64,000 bases of DNA. Origin: Owenweeksia sp048267305. Its GTDB lineage: Bacteria; Bacteroidota; Bacteroidia; Flavobacteriales; Schleiferiaceae. The notes below the pieces were generated by a model that was not told the DNA's origin, made no database searches, and saw only the letters and a program-made list of their open reading frames with translations. Both the position numbers and the translations under genes were made by a program. The stretch spans positions 62,001 to 126,000 of the forward strand of contig JBLWXT010000004.1 in NCBI GenBank assembly GCA_048267305.1. The letters run 5' to 3'. Numbering within the stretch: position 1 is the stretch's first letter; each line of letters opens with the position of its first letter. Below are positions 43,480-53,316 of this stretch, in pieces.

Positions 43480-45550
43480 GTGATAGCTCAGTGCCAATAC
43501 TGTAGATATTTAAAAATGCTGCGACACTAATTTTTACTGGGGATGCAAATGTATTCTTACTTTGCCCGTTTACTCTTAATATCTCGTGAATTACTTTTAG
43601 AGGAATTGGTTTATCAAAAACTTCAGTGTCACTGAATTTAAGTGCCTTTATTTCAGATGACGGATCTCCTTTCGCCAGATCAAGAATGTGGCTCCATTCA
43701 TAAATGCCATAATGTTTAAATTTCCTAAATAGGTCTTTTGCTGATCCAATATGAACTTCATCCAAGTAGGATGTAGCGACAATAGAACTAGTTCTTGTTC
43801 GTAAGAATTTATCTGAGGCACTAGAATACCAAAGTATTCTCGCAGGGCATTCTTCCATGATGGGCATTATGCTTCGATAATATACATTTTCTCGGTTCCA
43901 AGCAAGGCTTGCTTTAGCACCAAATAAATCATCCGCTGCAAGATGGTGATCAAAAAGTTGACTTGCCCAATAAGGTTTTATAGGAATTACATAAATAGGA
44001 ATTTTATTATCTTCAAACTTTACAGGCCAAAGGATTCGTTCTATCTCTAACTTCAATAGATCATCTTGAGCGAACGCACCGTTCTGAATAAGCTTCTTTC
44101 GACTTGTAGGTAGGTGATTGAAAATATTTTTATCACGTAATATTTCAGAAGAAACACCGATTTTATGAATGGCTAATTTCATCCAACCTTCATCTGTTTT
44201 CACAAATCCAAGTGAATCCAGTGTTTCGATTTCTATTGGATTTAAAAACCGCTCGCTTATAAGGGTCTTGTTGAAGTTTTTTTCCTTTGAATAGGCGATG
44301 ACCTCAGCAGCAAGCTGTTTAAACAAAGTCGCGGATATTTTAGTGGTAGTTGTCCTAATAATACACACTTCAAGATAGTGATCCTTATTTTTTGCGCCCC
44401 AAATCGCTAGTAGGTTCTCACTCTTGTCAACGACAGTTTTTATATGAGAGTTTGGAATATCACCGCCCAATGAAGTTAATAAGTCCCGAAGCTGGTGCCT
44501 TCGCTCCCCGTTCTTTATGCGCAGAAAGTGGGAAAGTATTTTATCAATATCACCGCTTTTTAAACGGCAATACTGATAATTTACTCCAGATAATCTTGTG
44601 GAGTTATATGCAGATTTGTTACTATCCTCGTCTTTAAGAATAATAAAATCAGCGGGTCTAAGCACTCTCACTCCAAATTCCTCAAAGAGATAGTTTTCAT
44701 GGCTAAGGATTTTGGTGTCAGTCGTTATGAAATAATCTATACCAGCAGTTATGCACTCAGAAAGCTGTAGTTTGTCAGATTGATCATTTTCCGAAGTTCC
44801 CTTTATAACCTGATTAATTTTAGATAGAATTCGCTCATTTTCTTCAGGTTTAAATTTTGCCTCATAAAAATTTTGGAGAAATTTACGAGACTGGGTGGCC
44901 CTTTCTGAATTTCCATCCCTTAGAAATTCGTTATAGATTTCTTGAGCATAATAATAATCTACATCATCAACGAGCCAGTCAGCAAGAAGGTACTTAGATC
45001 CTGTCTTATCAGAAGTCTTATGTTCTCGCAGCTTGATAATAATATTGGCATCAAGTAGTGCAGTAGTTTTATTATATGGAACATCTAATATTGAGAAAAG
45101 ATCCGTGTTTCCAAAATCATAAAACCATTTAATTAGGTAATTCTCTGTTTTACTTCTGCTCCGGACAGTGTCTTTGGGTTTAAAACCATAATTCTTCCAA
45201 AACTCATTTGCTCGAACGTAGTCTTTTCTACAGCTAAGTGAGATACCCTTGAAGTTTAAAGCGTGATCGAATTTTAGTTTGTTTAGCAGCGCGAGTGCTA
45301 CCCCTGTTCCGCGATAGTTGATATTGACGCAAAGGTGTATAACACGTAGAGTCCTTTTAGTTTGAACTGCTGCGAAAAGCAAATAGCCCAAAACTTGATT
45401 TTCGTCTATTGCACAATATATATTTCCTTTCTTGGCATATTCTCTAAAAGCGCCCTCGGGAAAATGCCCTAAGGTCTTTGAATTTTTCGTTCCTAATCTT
45501 ACAACTTGTTGAAACAAATCACCTGACTCTTTTATTCTTTCAATGATCAT
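43472..45550 (-). CDS. GNAT-PIN fusion protein with C-terminal ASCH-like region
   Basis: 692 aa. Residues 1-150 form a GNAT domain (VIHLCVNINYRGTGVALALL with the RGTGV loop, then YVRANEFWKNYGFKP). Residues about 165-300 form a PIN nuclease domain: TALLDANIIIKL (first acidic residue), YYYAQEIYNEFLRDG, LQLSECITAGIDYFITTDTK with further acidic residues. A second GNAT-like section spans about 385-455. The C-terminal part (about 520-650) has VIPIKPYWASQLFD and ARILWYSSA, resembling the SIKPDYVEKILSG and IYSTSP of the neighbouring ASCH protein. This suggests an RNase-like module coupled to acetyltransferase and RNA-binding domains. The two genes are probably an accessory, horizontally acquired unit. 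Confidence 0.75.
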   Translation of the reverse strand: MIIERIKESGDLFQQVVRLGTKNSKTLGHFPEGAFREYAKKGNIYCAIDENQVLGYLLFAAVQTKRTLRVIHLCVNINYRGTGVALALLNKLKFDHALNFKGISLSCRKDYVRANEFWKNYGFKPKDTVRSRSKTENYLIKWFYDFGNTDLFSILDVPYNKTTALLDANIIIKLREHKTSDKTGSKYLLADWLVDDVDYYYAQEIYNEFLRDGNSERATQSRKFLQNFYEAKFKPEENERILSKINQVIKGTSENDQSDKLQLSECITAGIDYFITTDTKILSHENYLFEEFGVRVLRPADFIILKDEDSNKSAYNSTRLSGVNYQYCRLKSGDIDKILSHFLRIKNGERRHQLRDLLTSLGGDIPNSHIKTVVDKSENLLAIWGAKNKDHYLEVCIIRTTTTKISATLFKQLAAEVIAYSKEKNFNKTLISERFLNPIEIETLDSLGFVKTDEGWMKLAIHKIGVSSEILRDKNIFNHLPTSRKKLIQNGAFAQDDLLKLEIERILWPVKFEDNKIPIYVIPIKPYWASQLFDHHLAADDLFGAKASLAWNRENVYYRSIMPIMEECPARILWYSSASDKFLRTRTSSIVATSYLDEVHIGSAKDLFRKFKHYGIYEWSHILDLAKGDPSSEIKALKFSDTEVFDKPIPLKVIHEILRVNGQSKNTFASPVKISVAAFLNIYSIGTELSHE

Positions 45551-45629
45551 GGAAGTTTAGTTGGTTAATAGTGTTTAATACTGAAAGATAGAAATGATAG
45601 ATATGCCTTTCTTGGAGTTTGAAACTTTA

Positions 45630-47264
45630 TCACACCTGCACCACCCCAGGATTATACTTCTTCGTAATAGGCGCATGGTTAGCGGCTTCAATGCCCATAC
45701 TAATCCACTTACGGGTTTCAAGCGGGTCAATAATGGCATCGGTCCAAAGGCGGGCGGCAGCGTACTCGGGCTTGGTTTGCTTTTCGTAGCTGGCCATAAT
45801 ACGGTCTAGCAGTTCCTTTTCTACTTCTGGTGTAATGGTTTCACCTTTGGCTTTTAGGCTGGCAGTTTCTATTTGTAATAAAACCTTGGCAGCTTGTGCT
45901 CCACCCATAACTGCAAGTTGTGCTGTAGGCCAGGCCACAATAAGGCGAGGGTCGTATGCCTTGCCACACATGGCATAGTTTCCGGCTCCATAGCTATTGC
46001 CAATTATCACGGTAAACTTGGGCACTACGGAGTTGCTCATGGTGCTTACCATCTTGGCGCCATCCTTAATAATACCGCCATGTTCGCTACGGCTGCCTAC
46101 CATAAATCCGGTAACATCCTGTAAAAATACCAATGGAATTTTCTTTTGGTTGCAATTGGCTATAAAGCGAGAGGCCTTATCAGCGCTATCGGAGTAAATT
46201 ACTCCACCAAACTGCATTTCGCCAGTCTTGGTTTTTATCAATTCGCGGTTGTTGGCCACTATACCCACTGCCCATCCATCCATACGGGCATAGCCGGTAA
46301 TAATGGTTTTGCCGTAGCCCGCTTTGTATTCTTCAAATTCGCTATCGTCCACAAGGCGCTCAATAATGTCCATCATTTTGTAGGGCTTGGAGCGATCTAT
46401 CGGCAGTATGCCGTAAATTTCCTTTTCGTCTTTGGCGGGTTTGGCGGGCTTGGCACGATTAAAACCAGCTTTGTCAAAATCACCAATTTTATCTACAATA
46501 TTTTTAATGGAGCGCAGGCAATCCGGGTCGTCCTTGCTTTTGTAATCGGTAACACCTGAAATTTCGCAGTGAGTAGTAGCGCCACCCAAGGTTTCATTGT
46601 CAATATTTTCGCCAATAGCGGCTTTCACCAGGTATGATCCCGCAAGGAAAATGCTTCCTGTTCCTTCCACAATCAGGGCCTCATCACTCATAATAGGGAG
46701 GTAGGCACCCCCGGCCACACAGCTACCCATAATGGCAGAAATCTGGGTTATACCTTCAGAACTTAAAATGGCATTGTTGCGGAATATGCGACCAAAGTGT
46801 TCCTTGTCAGGAAAGATTTCATCCTGCAAGGGAAGGTACACTCCGGCACTATCCACCAGGTAAATAATAGGAATGCGGTTTTCAAGAGAAATCTCCTGAG
46901 CGCGCAGGTTTTTCTTAGCGGTGATGGGGAACCAGGCTCCGGCCTTTACGGTAGCGTCATTGGCCACCACTATGCACATTTTGCCTTTTATGTAACCCAT
47001 AATTACCACCACACCGCCACTGGGGCAGCCGCCATGTTCCTTGTACATTTCATAGCCAACAAAAGCTCCGATTTCAATCTGAGGTTTTCCTTTATCCAAG
47101 AGGTAGGCGATGCGCTCACGGGCGGTCATTTTACCCTTGGCGCGATGTTTAGCCATACGCTTTTCTCCACCACCTAAATAGATTTGCTCCAGTTTAGATT
47201 TCACATCTGAAACCATTAATTTCAAATGGTCTTCGCTTTTGTTAAATTCAATGTCTTGAGTCAT
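45630..47264 (-). CDS. Acyl-CoA carboxylase, carboxyltransferase (beta) subunit
   Basis: 544 aa with the tandem crotonase-like carboxyltransferase domains. The N-terminal half has KGKMTARERIAYLLDKG and CVAGGAYLPIMSDEALIVEG. The C-terminal half has QDVTGFMVGSRSEHGGIIKD and NSYGAGNYAMCGKAYDPR. It transfers carboxyl from biotin to an acyl-CoA (propionyl-, methylcrotonyl- or geranyl-CoA). The overall pattern is closest to 3-methylcrotonyl-CoA-type beta subunits, but this is not certain. The partner biotin carboxylase/biotin carrier subunit is not in the window. Confidence 0.92.
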   Translation of the reverse strand: MTQDIEFNKSEDHLKLMVSDVKSKLEQIYLGGGEKRMAKHRAKGKMTARERIAYLLDKGKPQIEIGAFVGYEMYKEHGGCPSGGVVVIMGYIKGKMCIVVANDATVKAGAWFPITAKKNLRAQEISLENRIPIIYLVDSAGVYLPLQDEIFPDKEHFGRIFRNNAILSSEGITQISAIMGSCVAGGAYLPIMSDEALIVEGTGSIFLAGSYLVKAAIGENIDNETLGGATTHCEISGVTDYKSKDDPDCLRSIKNIVDKIGDFDKAGFNRAKPAKPAKDEKEIYGILPIDRSKPYKMMDIIERLVDDSEFEEYKAGYGKTIITGYARMDGWAVGIVANNRELIKTKTGEMQFGGVIYSDSADKASRFIANCNQKKIPLVFLQDVTGFMVGSRSEHGGIIKDGAKMVSTMSNSVVPKFTVIIGNSYGAGNYAMCGKAYDPRLIVAWPTAQLAVMGGAQAAKVLLQIETASLKAKGETITPEVEKELLDRIMASYEKQTKPEYAAARLWTDAIIDPLETRKWISMGIEAANHAPITKKYNPGVVQV

Positions 47265-47415
47265 GCTATATTTTGATTGTCAAATTCTAATTTAATTAGA
47301 ACGCTGATTTAACGGATGGAGCCGATTGTAACGGATTTTAAATCTGTGAATATCCTGTTAATCCTCGTAATCTGCTTGCCATTTCCTTATTCCCAACTCC
47401 TTACTCACTACTTCC

Positions 47416-48519
47416 TCAGTAGCACTTATCAATTATCCACTCACTCTGTTTTTTAAGCAGAGCTTTTTCGTCTTTTGGATTGCTGATAAATAAGGTAAAA
47501 TGGTTTTTTTCTTCATACACGGAGACGAAGATAATCTCTGGCACGCCATCACCTGTAAAGTCGCCATACCAATACACTTCGGGCATACCACATTGACCGG
47601 TAAAAAGGAGCTCGCTGGTAATGTTTTGTGTAAGCTTCTTACCATATTTTTCTCCGGTTAAGATAAGCTTGTAATCTTTAAGCTCGGGACATGGGCCGGA
47701 AGAGGTTACAGCACCTGTGGCACCCAGCTTCATGGCTTGTGTACCCTCGCTAAGCACCAACTCCTGCCCGGGAAATACTTTACGGCCAGCATAGCGCAAT
47801 TTATCGGCATGATCCGGAATGTTGATTTCTTCGATTTGGAGCGGGCGATTCAGGCCCAATAAAAAGATGCTGCGCTCTTCTTCATTGGTTTCAATGTCAA
47901 ACTCCATTTTCTTACCCACTTTAATCTTACTCATTACCACATCAAGCTCCACCTGCTTAATGCGGATGTTGAAACCTCCTTTTTCTTCTTTGGGATAAAA
48001 GCCATACCAAAGCAGTGTAGGGTCGAGTTTTTGAACATCCCCGCAGTAGTTATAGGCTTCTGTCAAAAAATCGAATACCGTAGAGTATGTAGTACTGGCG
48101 ATACCCGGTTTTTCGCCTTCGGCATAAGTTGGAATGGCGGGAGTGGTGGTATTGGCCGAACCTCCTAAGGAGTCATCCAGCTCACTAAGTTTTTCGTATT
48201 TGACATCGCTTTGTTTGGATACAGCAGTAATTTCAAGGAAGCCATCAAACATGTATCCTACAGCACCTTTGTACATCACTTTTCGCCAAAAGCCCTGTTG
48301 TTCTTCATAGGTCATGCTGCCAAAGGTTTCGCGACATGCAGTCACAAGGCTGTCGTAGGGCACACTGCCTGCTACTCCCGCTTTTAACGAGGGTGTTTTA
48401 CGCATCCGCATTCCCGAGGGAGCCGTTACTCTACAGGTAAATTCTTCGGCACAATTGAGCTGTGAAAAGGCATCTGAAAATGTGATAACGCCAATAAGTA
48501 AAAAAAGAATCTTTTTCAT
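47416..48519 (-). CDS. Secreted protein with bacterial SH3 domain
   Basis: 367 aa with a signal peptide (ILFLLIGVITFSDAFSQ). Residues about 30-95 form an SH3b domain (VTAPSGMRMRKTPSLKAGVA, FWRKVMYKGAVGYMFDGFLE), often used to bind the cell wall. The rest has an acidic and beta-rich region and, near the end, YWYGDFTGDGVPEIIFVSVY, which resembles an FG-GAP/calcium-binding repeat. The catalytic function, if any, is unknown. Confidence 0.75.
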   Translation of the reverse strand: MKKILFLLIGVITFSDAFSQLNCAEEFTCRVTAPSGMRMRKTPSLKAGVAGSVPYDSLVTACRETFGSMTYEEQQGFWRKVMYKGAVGYMFDGFLEITAVSKQSDVKYEKLSELDDSLGGSANTTTPAIPTYAEGEKPGIASTTYSTVFDFLTEAYNYCGDVQKLDPTLLWYGFYPKEEKGGFNIRIKQVELDVVMSKIKVGKKMEFDIETNEEERSIFLLGLNRPLQIEEINIPDHADKLRYAGRKVFPGQELVLSEGTQAMKLGATGAVTSSGPCPELKDYKLILTGEKYGKKLTQNITSELLFTGQCGMPEVYWYGDFTGDGVPEIIFVSVYEEKNHFTLFISNPKDEKALLKKQSEWIIDKCY

Positions 48520-48606
48520 GCTTTATAAGGGAATGGTGCGAAATTATGGGATTTGTTTGTTTTACCACCTCTAAAAAACTGGCTTTTAAAGTTGGGAACA
48601 TTTTGC

Positions 48607-48667
48607 CACCAAGGCTCTAAGTCAAAAAGCACAGTGTAAAAACTTCGTGCCTCAGTGCCTTTGTGGC
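48607..48667. repeat. Dispersed AAGGCAC-type inverted repeat
   Basis: The left arm CCACCAAGGC and right arm GCCTTTGTGG flank a middle with AAAAGCACAGTG and CTTCGTGCCTCAGTGCC. It resembles the element at 55248-55303, and both lie between genes. It is likely a REP-type element. Confidence 0.5.
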
Positions 48668-48669
48668 CA

Positions 48670-49266
48670 TTACTCCTTTAAATAATCAAAAGCCGCTGGC
48701 CCTTCATTAAACAATAAATCCACTATAGAAAGATTGGGAGCAAAGTTATCATTGGAAGTAAAAACCTGAGGGTAAGGTAAAAAGTGAGTGCCGCTTGTTC
48801 GCTTGGGGTGAAAATCTTCGCGATGATCGTTTTCCAATGTTGGGTTCCATTCTTTGGAAAGTGAAATGTCCATATCTACATCCAGCCAGTTTAGCATTAG
48901 CTTAATCAGCTCCAGGTTCCAGTCAAAAAGTTTGTCAAATTTTTGATTGTAAAATGCTTCCAGCTCGGGCCCCAGTATTTCAAAAAATGGAGCAGAGCCA
49001 TAAGCCGTTTTTATGGCCTGCCAGTGTGTACGCTGCCAGTTTTCAGCATAGCTTATTTCCAGGGTGCCCACTATATCCTTATGCTCATTATGCAGAATAG
49101 GGATGTTGAGCATCTGCACGCCATTGGGGCCTAGTATATAGCAACGGTTGCGATAGGTTTGCTTTTGCCAGCTTTCATATTGCTCAAGGCAAATGGCACT
49201 GTATTGCAAAACACTTCGAAACCAATCGATGGGTGGGAGATAGGTTGTGCTAAAGTGCCCTGTCAT
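48670..49266 (-). CDS. WbqC family protein
   Basis: 198 aa from ATG 49266. The pattern TTYLPPIDWFRSVLQY, then YRNRCYILGPNGVQMLNIPI and WQRTHWQAIKTAYGSAPFFE is WbqC, a family found next to glycan and, in Bacteroidota, parAB-lepB gene clusters. The function is unclear. Its ATG overlaps the lepB stop codon by 1 base (TGATG), so translation is coupled. Confidence 0.9.
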   Translation of the reverse strand: MTGHFSTTYLPPIDWFRSVLQYSAICLEQYESWQKQTYRNRCYILGPNGVQMLNIPILHNEHKDIVGTLEISYAENWQRTHWQAIKTAYGSAPFFEILGPELEAFYNQKFDKLFDWNLELIKLMLNWLDVDMDISLSKEWNPTLENDHREDFHPKRTSGTHFLPYPQVFTSNDNFAPNLSIVDLLFNEGPAAFDYLKE

Positions 49267-50975
49267 CAAGCCTCAGCGCTTTTTTTCTTCCTTTTTCTCC
49301 AGAAGTTAAAGCCATAAATGGCAGCAACTACAATCAGGAAAGGGAAGAAATAGGATCTGCGTGGGCCATCACCACTTACGGTGGTAAACACCCTGTCGAA
49401 GCGAATTTTCTTGAGCCCTTCACCAAACTTGTCATAGCTCATCCAAATGAAAACAGGTTTACCTACAATGTGATCTTCAGGTACAAAACCCCAGTAACGG
49501 CTATCATCCGAGGCATGGCGGTTATCACCCATCATCCAGTAATAGCCTTGCTTAAAGGTGTAAGTTTCTGCCGGCTCTCCATTTATTAAAACCTTACCGT
49601 TTTTTACATCCAGCGTATTGTGCTCATAAGCTGTAATAATGCGGCTGTACTTATACAGATTGTCCTTATTCAGTTTAATTACATCACCCGCTTTTGGGAT
49701 GTAAAGAGGGCCGTAATTATCACGACTCCATTTATACACATAAGGAGCCTGGCCTATGGGTTTTGGGTTGGGATATAAATCCTGATTAGCCATCAGGTAT
49801 TGGTTGTTTGGATCCTGATAAATAGCCTTTAAGGTTGGTGGAATGGAATCCGAATACTGACCAATGTTTTCCTTACCCACTATCGGATAGAATTCATCAA
49901 TGTTGGGCATCTGTGAAAACTCATCCACAGCAGATTGGGGTACATTGAGTAGATAAATATAAGTTCCTGATTGAGGATCTTCATACATGGTGCGGGCGGC
50001 TCCGGCCATTTCCTGCATTTTGTACTGGTCGGCCTGTGATACAAAGTTGATGTCAAATTTCTCCTTTAGTATTTTGGCGTTTAGCGGACCATTTTTAGTA
50101 CGTACATAATAGCTGGTTTGCGGGTTAGCCCTGAATGGCATTTCCAATTCACTGCCATTTATCAATACAGTACCATCTACAATTTTAAGGGTGTCACCCG
50201 GAATACCTACACAGCGCTTCACGTAATGCTCACGCTTATCTATGGGTCTTAGCTTGCCCTCCATATTAATTGGGCGAATATCTTCTGCCGGGTAATTAAA
50301 TACCACAGGGTCACCACGTTTTACATCACTGATTTTTGGAAATCTCCAGTAGGGGAGTTGTGGCCAGTCTGAATAACTATCTAAACCAAAGGGCTTGTTA
50401 AGAAATCCTGTTAAAGGAATTTTATTGTGAACCAATGGCAACGAAAGGGGCGTCATTGGGGTACGTGAACCGTATTGAATTTTGCTCACAAAAAGGAAGT
50501 CACCCACCATGAGCGATTTCTCCATGGAGGGAGTAGGGATAGTGAAAGCTTCAAAAGTATAGGCCCTTATTACGGTAGCGGCCACTACTGCAAAAATTAG
50601 TGAAGCCGCCAATTCGCTTACATGCCTGCGTATATCCTGAAAATCGCGGCCTACATAATCAAGCTTGGCAGTAAAGTTTAAGTAACCGATATACAGGCCA
50701 AGTGTAAGGATGGCGAGGAAAGTATGGTATAGCTTGCGATAGTTGAATACATGCAGCATTTCAAAAATCACCACCACAGCCATAACGTTGCCCACCACCG
50801 GCAAATAGCAAAGGATAACCCACCACCATGGGCGCTCAATTATTTTGAGGAGAACCACCACTCTGTAAAATGGGACAAAGGCCTCCCACGCCTGGCGGCC
50901 AGCAGTTTTGTAAAAGTTAAAGGTCAGTATGCCACTGATGATTTCAATGGCTAAAAAGATTATAAGAAGATTCAT
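49266..50975 (-). CDS. lepB: Signal peptidase I (long Bacteroidota form)
   Basis: Membrane serine/lysine protease of 569 aa that removes Sec signal peptides. Three N-terminal hydrophobic segments come first. The catalytic Ser is in PTPSMEKSLMVGD (about 150), and the general-base Lys in REHYVKRCVGIPGDTL (about 250). The C-terminal GDNRHASDDSRYWGFVP is the SPase I box E. The roughly 190-residue insertion between these boxes is typical of the long Bacteroidota form. A final membrane segment and KRKKKSA tail end the protein. It is downstream of dapB by 4 bp. Confidence 0.95.
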   Translation of the reverse strand: MNLLIIFLAIEIISGILTFNFYKTAGRQAWEAFVPFYRVVVLLKIIERPWWWVILCYLPVVGNVMAVVVIFEMLHVFNYRKLYHTFLAILTLGLYIGYLNFTAKLDYVGRDFQDIRRHVSELAASLIFAVVAATVIRAYTFEAFTIPTPSMEKSLMVGDFLFVSKIQYGSRTPMTPLSLPLVHNKIPLTGFLNKPFGLDSYSDWPQLPYWRFPKISDVKRGDPVVFNYPAEDIRPINMEGKLRPIDKREHYVKRCVGIPGDTLKIVDGTVLINGSELEMPFRANPQTSYYVRTKNGPLNAKILKEKFDINFVSQADQYKMQEMAGAARTMYEDPQSGTYIYLLNVPQSAVDEFSQMPNIDEFYPIVGKENIGQYSDSIPPTLKAIYQDPNNQYLMANQDLYPNPKPIGQAPYVYKWSRDNYGPLYIPKAGDVIKLNKDNLYKYSRIITAYEHNTLDVKNGKVLINGEPAETYTFKQGYYWMMGDNRHASDDSRYWGFVPEDHIVGKPVFIWMSYDKFGEGLKKIRFDRVFTTVSGDGPRRSYFFPFLIVVAAIYGFNFWRKRKKKSAEA

Positions 50976-50979
50976 TTGG

Positions 50980-51687
50980 CTAAAAGTTTAAAACGTCTTT
51001 CATAGTAAACACTCCTGCTTTGCCCGCCATAAATTCAGCGGCCAATACAGCACCCAGGGCAAAACCTGCGCGGCTATGGGCAGTGTGTGTTATTTCGATA
51101 GAGTCAATTTCGGAATGGTAATTTATAGTATGAGTGCCGGGAACATCATCCTTACGCAGCGCGTCAATGCTTATTTGTTTGGGGTCGTGTTGTTTCTCAA
51201 GGGTCCAGCCTTCCTTACGGGAAACATTTTCCACAATCTGCTCCGCCAATGTAATGGCCGTGCCACTGGGTGCATCCTGCTTTTTGGTATGGTGAATCTC
51301 TTGCATGCTTATGTCGTATTGCTCGTAAGAGTCCATAATACGCGCAAGCTGCTTATTTATTTCAAAAAAAATGTTAACGCCCAGGCTAAAGTTTGAAGCG
51401 TACAATAATGCTCCCTGATTTTGAGTACACAGCTTTACGGCTTCATCGTAGCGTGCCAGCCAGCCCGTGGTGCCACAAACTACAGGCACTTTATGCTCAA
51501 AGCATTTTACAAGATTTCCAAAGGCGGCTTCCGGACGGGTAAATTCTATCGCCACATCGGCTTTTTTTAAAATATCCGTGTCAATACCGGAGCTGCCAAA
51601 TCGCGCAACCACTTCATGGTTTCGCTTTAACAGAATCTGCTCAATGGTTTTACCCATCTGGCCATAGCCTATAAGCGCTACTTTCAT
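50980..51687 (-). CDS. dapB: 4-hydroxy-tetrahydrodipicolinate reductase
   Basis: 235-aa enzyme of lysine/diaminopimelate synthesis that reduces the product of DapA with NAD(P)H. The nucleotide-binding loop is GYGQMG at 7-12. The catalytic-site signature EIHHTKKQDAPSGTA, with the two His and Lys residues, lies in the middle. The N-terminal Rossmann part is shorter than in E. coli DapB (273 aa), as usual in Bacteroidota. It overlaps the DUF5683 gene by 4 bp. Confidence 0.96.
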   Translation of the reverse strand: MKVALIGYGQMGKTIEQILLKRNHEVVARFGSSGIDTDILKKADVAIEFTRPEAAFGNLVKCFEHKVPVVCGTTGWLARYDEAVKLCTQNQGALLYASNFSLGVNIFFEINKQLARIMDSYEQYDISMQEIHHTKKQDAPSGTAITLAEQIVENVSRKEGWTLEKQHDPKQISIDALRKDDVPGTHTINYHSEIDSIEITHTAHSRAGFALGAVLAAEFMAGKAGVFTMKDVLNF

Positions 51688-52361
51688 TTAAAGCTAAGAG
51701 TTATGCCCACCCCAAAGGCATTGGGTTGGGAGTATTGGTTACTTAAGATTGATGGTTGCCAGTTTAGGCTAAGATCATCATTTACATCAAAATAAAACAG
51801 ATGTGCATCAACGTATGCATCTAAAATCTGAAGTCCATAAGCCACACCGGTAAGAATGATGGAAAGGTCACGCCACCTTCGGTAGATGTTTTGAAGTTCA
51901 ATTAACTGCCGCTCGTCATACTGGCCTACAAACTGATCATTTACGGGATCATCATCTATACGGGTATAAAAACCATCGAGGTAGATTTTGTATTGATCAT
52001 GATTAAAAGTGATGGCATATATACCGGCACCCAATGCGCCATATACCAATGGTAACTTCCAGTATTTTTTATTGTAAATCTGCCCAAGCCCGGGGAATAC
52101 TGCTGCATACATGGCAGCTTTGCCAGGATTTTGTAGGGGCCGTTCTGCCGTGTCTATTCTGGTTATTTTTTCGGCTTTCACCTTGCGGGAGGGCTCAACT
52201 GTAACAGCAACAGCTTCTTTGTCAGGAGCGCCCAAACTGTCCAGAAGGATAGGGGCACTGTTTGTATCCACCTGAGCGCTGGATATAAAATGCAAACCGC
52301 ACAACAGCACTATGGCCAGTGGCTTTAAGAATACTTTATGTGTGCAGTTTTTGATTTTCAA
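51684..52361 (-). CDS. DUF5683 family membrane protein
   Basis: 225 aa. A signal peptide or anchor is followed by a proline-poor linker and then NPGKAAMYAAVFPGLGQIYN, YWKLPLVYGALGAGIYAITF and YRRWRDLSIILTGVAYGLQI, which form the DUF5683 domain. The end YFDVNDDLSLNWQPSI looks like an outer-membrane or periplasmic strand region. It sits between parB and dapB, overlapping both by 4 bp, an arrangement widespread in Flavobacteriia. The function is unknown. Confidence 0.9.
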   Translation of the reverse strand: MKIKNCTHKVFLKPLAIVLLCGLHFISSAQVDTNSAPILLDSLGAPDKEAVAVTVEPSRKVKAEKITRIDTAERPLQNPGKAAMYAAVFPGLGQIYNKKYWKLPLVYGALGAGIYAITFNHDQYKIYLDGFYTRIDDDPVNDQFVGQYDERQLIELQNIYRRWRDLSIILTGVAYGLQILDAYVDAHLFYFDVNDDLSLNWQPSILSNQYSQPNAFGVGITLSFK

Positions 52362-53257
52362 TTTCTGAGTAAACTCAAAATACGTTCAAACTCGTCATCA
52401 TTTTTAAACGGAATTACGATTTTCCCTTTTCCGCGCTTGCTGCGAACGAGGTTTACATCGGTGTCAAGCCTTTCGGCCAGATTTTCCTGTATTTCCTGAT
52501 ATTTTTCAGGCAACGAGGCAGTAGCAGTTTTTGTGCCAGAAGCCGCGGGCTCTTTCTTCTCCTTAAGTTTACGAACGGCATCTTCTACCTGACGTACGCT
52601 TAGGTCCTTTGCTATTATAGCTTCGTAAATGTCCAGTTGTTCATCTTCATTTTCAACATTAATGATGGCGCGGGCATGGCCCATGCTTATCATTTTATCG
52701 CGAAGACCCGCCTGCACAATCGGCTGCAGCTTAAGCAAACGCAAATAGTTGGTAATGGTAGATCGCTTTTTACCTACACGCTCACTCATGGCCTCCTGTG
52801 TAAGGCTACATTCATCAATCAGGCGCTGGTAGCTCAGGGCAATTTCAATGGCATCCAGTTCTTCACGTTGAATGTTTTCCACCAATGCCATCTCCAGCAT
52901 AGTTTGGTCATCAGCCAAACGGATGTAGGCAGGAATGCTTTCCAAACCTGCAATTTTACTGGCGCGGAATCTACGCTCACCACTAATAATAGTGTAAGTG
53001 TCGTTGCTGTTTTTCCTTACGGTGATGGGTTGAATAATGCCCAACTCACGGATGGAAACAGCCAGTTCCTCAAGGGCTTCCTTACTAAACTGTGTTCGAG
53101 GCTGATCCGGGTTTGCCCGGATTTGTGAAATTTCAATGTCAGCAATAACACCAACTATTTTATCGGCATTTTTATCTGCTGCCGAGTTTATTTCACCGGT
53201 TTCCTTCAATAGGGCCGAAAGGCCCCTTCCCATTGCTTTTCTTTTTGGTGCTGACAT
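52358..53257 (-). CDS. parB: Chromosome partitioning protein ParB
   Basis: 299 aa. The N-terminal KRKAMGRGLSALLKE is followed by the ParB/Srx CTPase domain (RANPDQPRTQFSKEALEELA, and SGERRFRASKIAGL with the GERRxRA motif), the ENIQREELDAIEIA segment, an HTH (LTQEAMSERVGKKRSTITNY) and a C-terminal dimerisation region. ParB binds parS sites and spreads by CTP switching to help origin segregation. Its partner parA lies upstream, separated by an inserted lipoprotein gene. No parS-like GTTTCACGTGAAAC was noticed in the window. Confidence 0.95.
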   Translation of the reverse strand: MSAPKRKAMGRGLSALLKETGEINSAADKNADKIVGVIADIEISQIRANPDQPRTQFSKEALEELAVSIRELGIIQPITVRKNSNDTYTIISGERRFRASKIAGLESIPAYIRLADDQTMLEMALVENIQREELDAIEIALSYQRLIDECSLTQEAMSERVGKKRSTITNYLRLLKLQPIVQAGLRDKMISMGHARAIINVENEDEQLDIYEAIIAKDLSVRQVEDAVRKLKEKKEPAASGTKTATASLPEKYQEIQENLAERLDTDVNLVRSKRGKGKIVIPFKNDDEFERILSLLRN

Positions 53258-53316
53258 CCTTTTTTTTGAATCTTGTGGTTAAGAATAATACTTAACTATA
53301 TCGTTGTTGCTTACTA

